A DNA stretch of 64,000 nt from Ancylostoma caninum (lineage: Eukaryota > Nematoda > Chromadorea > Rhabditida > Ancylostomatidae), in the NCBI GenBank assembly GCA_037903475.1, contig JBAJFG010000347.1, positions 930,001 to 994,000 on the forward strand, read 5' to 3'. A program made the position numbers and the translations under genes. Shown piece by piece: positions 61,735 to 64,000 of the stretch. Every line of letters starts with the position of its first letter. The stretch's first letter is position 1. The notes under the pieces were generated by a model. The model was not told the origin of the DNA, made no database searches, and saw only the letters and a list, made by a program, of their open reading frames with translations.

Positions 61735-62061
61735 TTAGTAGGGCGGAATAACTATGTGGGCTATCGAATGTAGATCAAATTTGTTCCGAACGTAGAGTAC
61801 CAACCATTCGTCCGCTGCAATAATCACGAGCAAGTGTGGACAAGCCCGCAAAGGGTGGAACACCTGGTGGGTCCGACCTCGATCTTGAGTATTCTCATCG
61901 TACCTTGCCTGAGACAATGTCGAGAACTGGCAAAGTAAGATGAGACGTTTGGTCATACAGAGCACGAATAGAAATCACTCGAGCTCCTGCCAGACCTCTG
62001 AAGAAGACGGTTTCGTCGAAACCGTCAGGTCGAAGTAAATAAATTATTCCGCCATACCAAC
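61735..62061 (-). CDS. unrecognised protein, last two exons
   Basis: Exons 62061-61904 and 61863-61735 (stop TAA 61737-61735) are joined by a 40-nt GT-AG intron, with acceptors CCACTCCAG and CCACCAG and in-phase joining. The roughly 95 residues read like a conserved globular domain: the first exon includes GGIIYLLRPDGFDETVFF and the second includes AADEWLVLYVRNKFDLHS, ending IPPY. It is hydrophobic and beta-like, without a clear membrane helix. I do not recognise the family; a beta-propeller or ectodomain end is only a guess. Exon 1 starts in phase 1, so an upstream exon is required, yet only about 145 nt separate it from the cyclase stop codon on the same strand and no start exon was found there. 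It could be an operon partner, an alternative 3' end of the upstream gene, or a displaced duplicate. Confidence 0.6.
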
Positions 62062-62206
62062 CTGGAGTGGCGAACAAAACTTATCAGACTATCGAAGATG
62101 CCCAGGTTTAAAAATGAGCGAACATGGAAATTATTACAGGAGGTATATTTTTCATCACAGCACAAATATCAACATTGTGACTCCATACACACTACTAGGA
62201 TGTGAA

Positions 62207-62634
62207 TCACTTGGAGGCCACACTTCCTGTGGGATTCTTCAGCGTACTTGCGGTCACTGACCCAGCTCCACCCAAAAATCCACTGAAATTGCTGGCTGCC
62301 TGCAACACACCAGTACGTTTTATACGATGCTATTGAAATTTAGAGCTAGGAAAATCTTCTAACCCCTTGAACAGTCGGAGCGAGGTAAGCGTTTGTAGCC
62401 GTTCTCTTAACACCAAGCAGCCAGTATGTTGTGCACATGCCTTTGCCCTGGAACAATGTTTGTGGTCAGGAGGAGGGTGAGCGACTTCTTCGTTCCACAA
62501 ACCTTGATGGGAATCTCTCCTCTCACTTCGGTCTCATAGTCGGGATACTCCTTCAGCAGCAGCGTGTTTGCAGCTTCACTGATCTGCGTTTTACCTGGTT
62601 CGCTATTGCTTTCCATTCTTGACGACATATTTAC
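62207..62634 (-). CDS. guanylate cyclase (gcy-type), 3' terminal exons: end of catalytic domain and C-terminal tail; partial
   Basis: Three exons on the minus strand, 62634-62503, 62447-62364 and 62299-62207 (stop TGA at 62209-62207), each with GT-AG borders and introns of 55 and 64 nt. The first begins VNMSSRMESN, the Asn/Arg motif of class III nucleotide cyclases (N and R stabilise the transition state, and both are present). The join of exons 1 and 2 restores EIPIKGKGMCTTYWLLG, the conserved end of the cyclase catalytic domain. A tail of about 45 residues rich in Ala, Ser, Thr and Gly follows. The enzyme would make cGMP from GTP. Nematodes have large receptor-type gcy families, but no ectodomain is visible, so receptor versus soluble type is inferred, not seen. 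The 5' exons are absent from the window; the upstream intron holds a retrotransposon at 62841-63994. An earlier start at ATG 62628 is only an internal Met. Confidence 0.88.
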
Positions 62635-62790
62635 CTGAAGTTCACTTGTCCACTAACATTCTAGTATTAATTTCACTATCATCAGTATCTTCTATGAAAC
62701 AATGAACTGATTCCCTCAAATCGTTATTTATCCGACCCCATTTCAAGCATCATACCATATACAATATATAAAACCAATACCAATATAATA

Positions 62791-62793
<3 letters not shown>

Positions 62794-62838
<45 letters not shown>
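62794..62838. repeat. (TA)n microsatellite
   Basis: About 22 TA dinucleotides abut the 5' end of the truncated retrotransposon. Confidence 0.95.
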
Positions 62839-62840
<2 letters not shown>

Positions 62841-62842
<2 letters not shown>

Positions 62843-63994
62843 GGACCTGATCGGTATTCACCCAATGATAATGAATTGGATACGTGATTTCCTTACTGGT
62901 AGGACTTATCAAGTACGTGTAAGAGATAAGTATTCTGAGGTTTTCTCAGCTTACAGCGGCGTCCCCCAAGGAGGAGTATTGTCTCCTCTATTATTTATTT
63001 TGTATACCTATGAACTACCAGAATCCGTCTAGAAATTTGGAGTAGTTTGCAAAATGTATGCGGATGACATAAAAATTTATAAGAGTTTAGAGAAAGCTGA
63101 AAATTCATGTGCTGTTCAGGCAGCTATTGATTACATAGATAAATGGGCGGATATTTGGGAACTACCCATTGCATCTGAAAAAACTAAATGTATGGTTATT
63201 GGAACGAAAGAAACTTCCAGGCACCCCTTATATACACTTAGAGGAGCAGTCCTAAATCCAGTCCAGGAAATAAGAGGCCTTGGTTTTCTCATAACAAACA
63301 AATTAAATTTTGATAATCATTATAGAGCCATAGTTAAAAAGGCGAATTATCGTACTTATAACTTGTTCAAAGCCTTGAGAACTACAAATCCTCAAGTCTT
63401 TTTGCGTGCCTATAAATCCTACGTACGACCTGTAGTGGAGTGTGGAACGACTATTTTCAATCCTTTCAAGAAGAAGGATATAAATTTGTTGGAAAGTGTT
63501 CAAAACAGTTTCACGCGAAAACTAGTAATGAGATGCTTCAGAATGAACTATGATCAAGTACCTAATTGTGAGAAGAGAGCAATGTTACTTGGTTTTCCAA
63601 CCTTGCAAAATAGAAGGAGTAATAGTGATTTGTTAATGATGTTCAAGATAATTAAAGGAAAGCTTTCTTTGAATCCTGTTGAATTTTTTGGAGTACCGCT
63701 GACGAGAACCAGAAGAGGAAAGCTCAAGCTCTACGTCCCAGTTGCAAGGTCACAGGCTAGGTCGAGATTCTTCACTTATAGAGCTGTAAATGAGTTCAAC
63801 TTGTTGCTAGCTAAAAATGAGCATTTGATTGAATTGCCTTTGCAAGCTTTCAGAAAGCTTGTCAGGAGAACTTGCTTGAAACCATTGCATGTATGAACAT
63901 GTTGATGTCGTTTCATATGTTGATGATAACTGATATGTTATTGTACTTATTTACGCATGGCTTGGCCTGCGTCTCCAAATAAATGAATTAATAA
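62841..63994 (+). mobile_element. 5'-truncated CR1-type non-LTR retrotransposon (reverse transcriptase and 3' tail)
   Basis: The frame from 62841 to 63896 is open except for a single in-frame TAG at 63030-63032. It contains the reverse transcriptase motifs GVPQGGVLSPLLFILYTYEL and MYADDIKIY, followed by the long C-terminal thumb/connection region. The 3' end is an AATAAATGAATTAATAAATA tail at about 63977-63997. The 5' end is abrupt, directly after a (TA)n microsatellite, as usual for incomplete reverse transcription. It is much better preserved than the copy at 16.6-20.3 kb and therefore younger. It lies in an intron of the cyclase gene in the opposite orientation. Confidence 0.9.
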
Positions 63995-64000
63995 ATACAG

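Overview
The window looks like a stretch of nuclear genome from a clade V (strongylid/hookworm-like) nematode. It is AT-rich, very gene-poor and full of transposon relics. The few genes are split into small exons by short GT-AG introns, many of them with nematode-type TTTCAG acceptors. The repeats belong to families common in nematodes (mariner/Tc1, hAT, piggyBac-like, CR1-type non-LTR, Penelope-like). The organism assignment is inference from these traits. No bacterial, plasmid, CRISPR or rRNA feature was seen.

Layout. 0-16.5 kb is almost entirely non-coding: a TA-flanked palindromic MITE family (495-745, 3646-3715, 4964-6049), a solo-LTR-like insertion splitting one of those MITEs, a large inverted repeat (2349-2927), small tandem repeats, and one plausible membrane-anchor exon (10383-10615, minus). 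16.6-24.6 kb is a transposon cluster: a decayed but near full-length CR1-type retrotransposon, a Tc1-like element, and two mariner-type elements. 27.7-32 kb holds a mariner fragment, two 21-bp minisatellites in opposite orientation, and between them an exon of an SLC12 cation-chloride cotransporter (29864-30002, plus), followed by another mariner. 33-48.8 kb contains hAT, piggyBac-like, Penelope-like and MITE copies, several nested, with their target-site duplications still readable.

The gene-bearing part is 51.4-62.6 kb, where all recognisable genes lie on the minus strand. A 17-exon M13 (neprilysin-family) ectopeptidase homologue runs from 57199 down to 51412. It keeps the membrane anchor and fold cysteines, but the zinc-binding HExxH reads HFLSK and the third zinc-ligand motif is altered, so it looks like a pseudo-protease. 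An unrecognised but clearly coding two-exon 3' end lies at 62061-61735. The last three exons of a guanylate cyclase (gcy-type) lie at 62634-62207; its upstream exons would lie beyond the window edge. A 5'-truncated non-LTR retrotransposon (62841-63994) sits in the upstream intron in the opposite orientation.

The genes show no shared pathway. A receptor-type cyclase, an ectopeptidase homologue and an ion cotransporter are all membrane proteins, but that is weak evidence of a link. The most distinctive content is the layered transposon record and the catalytically altered M13 protein.
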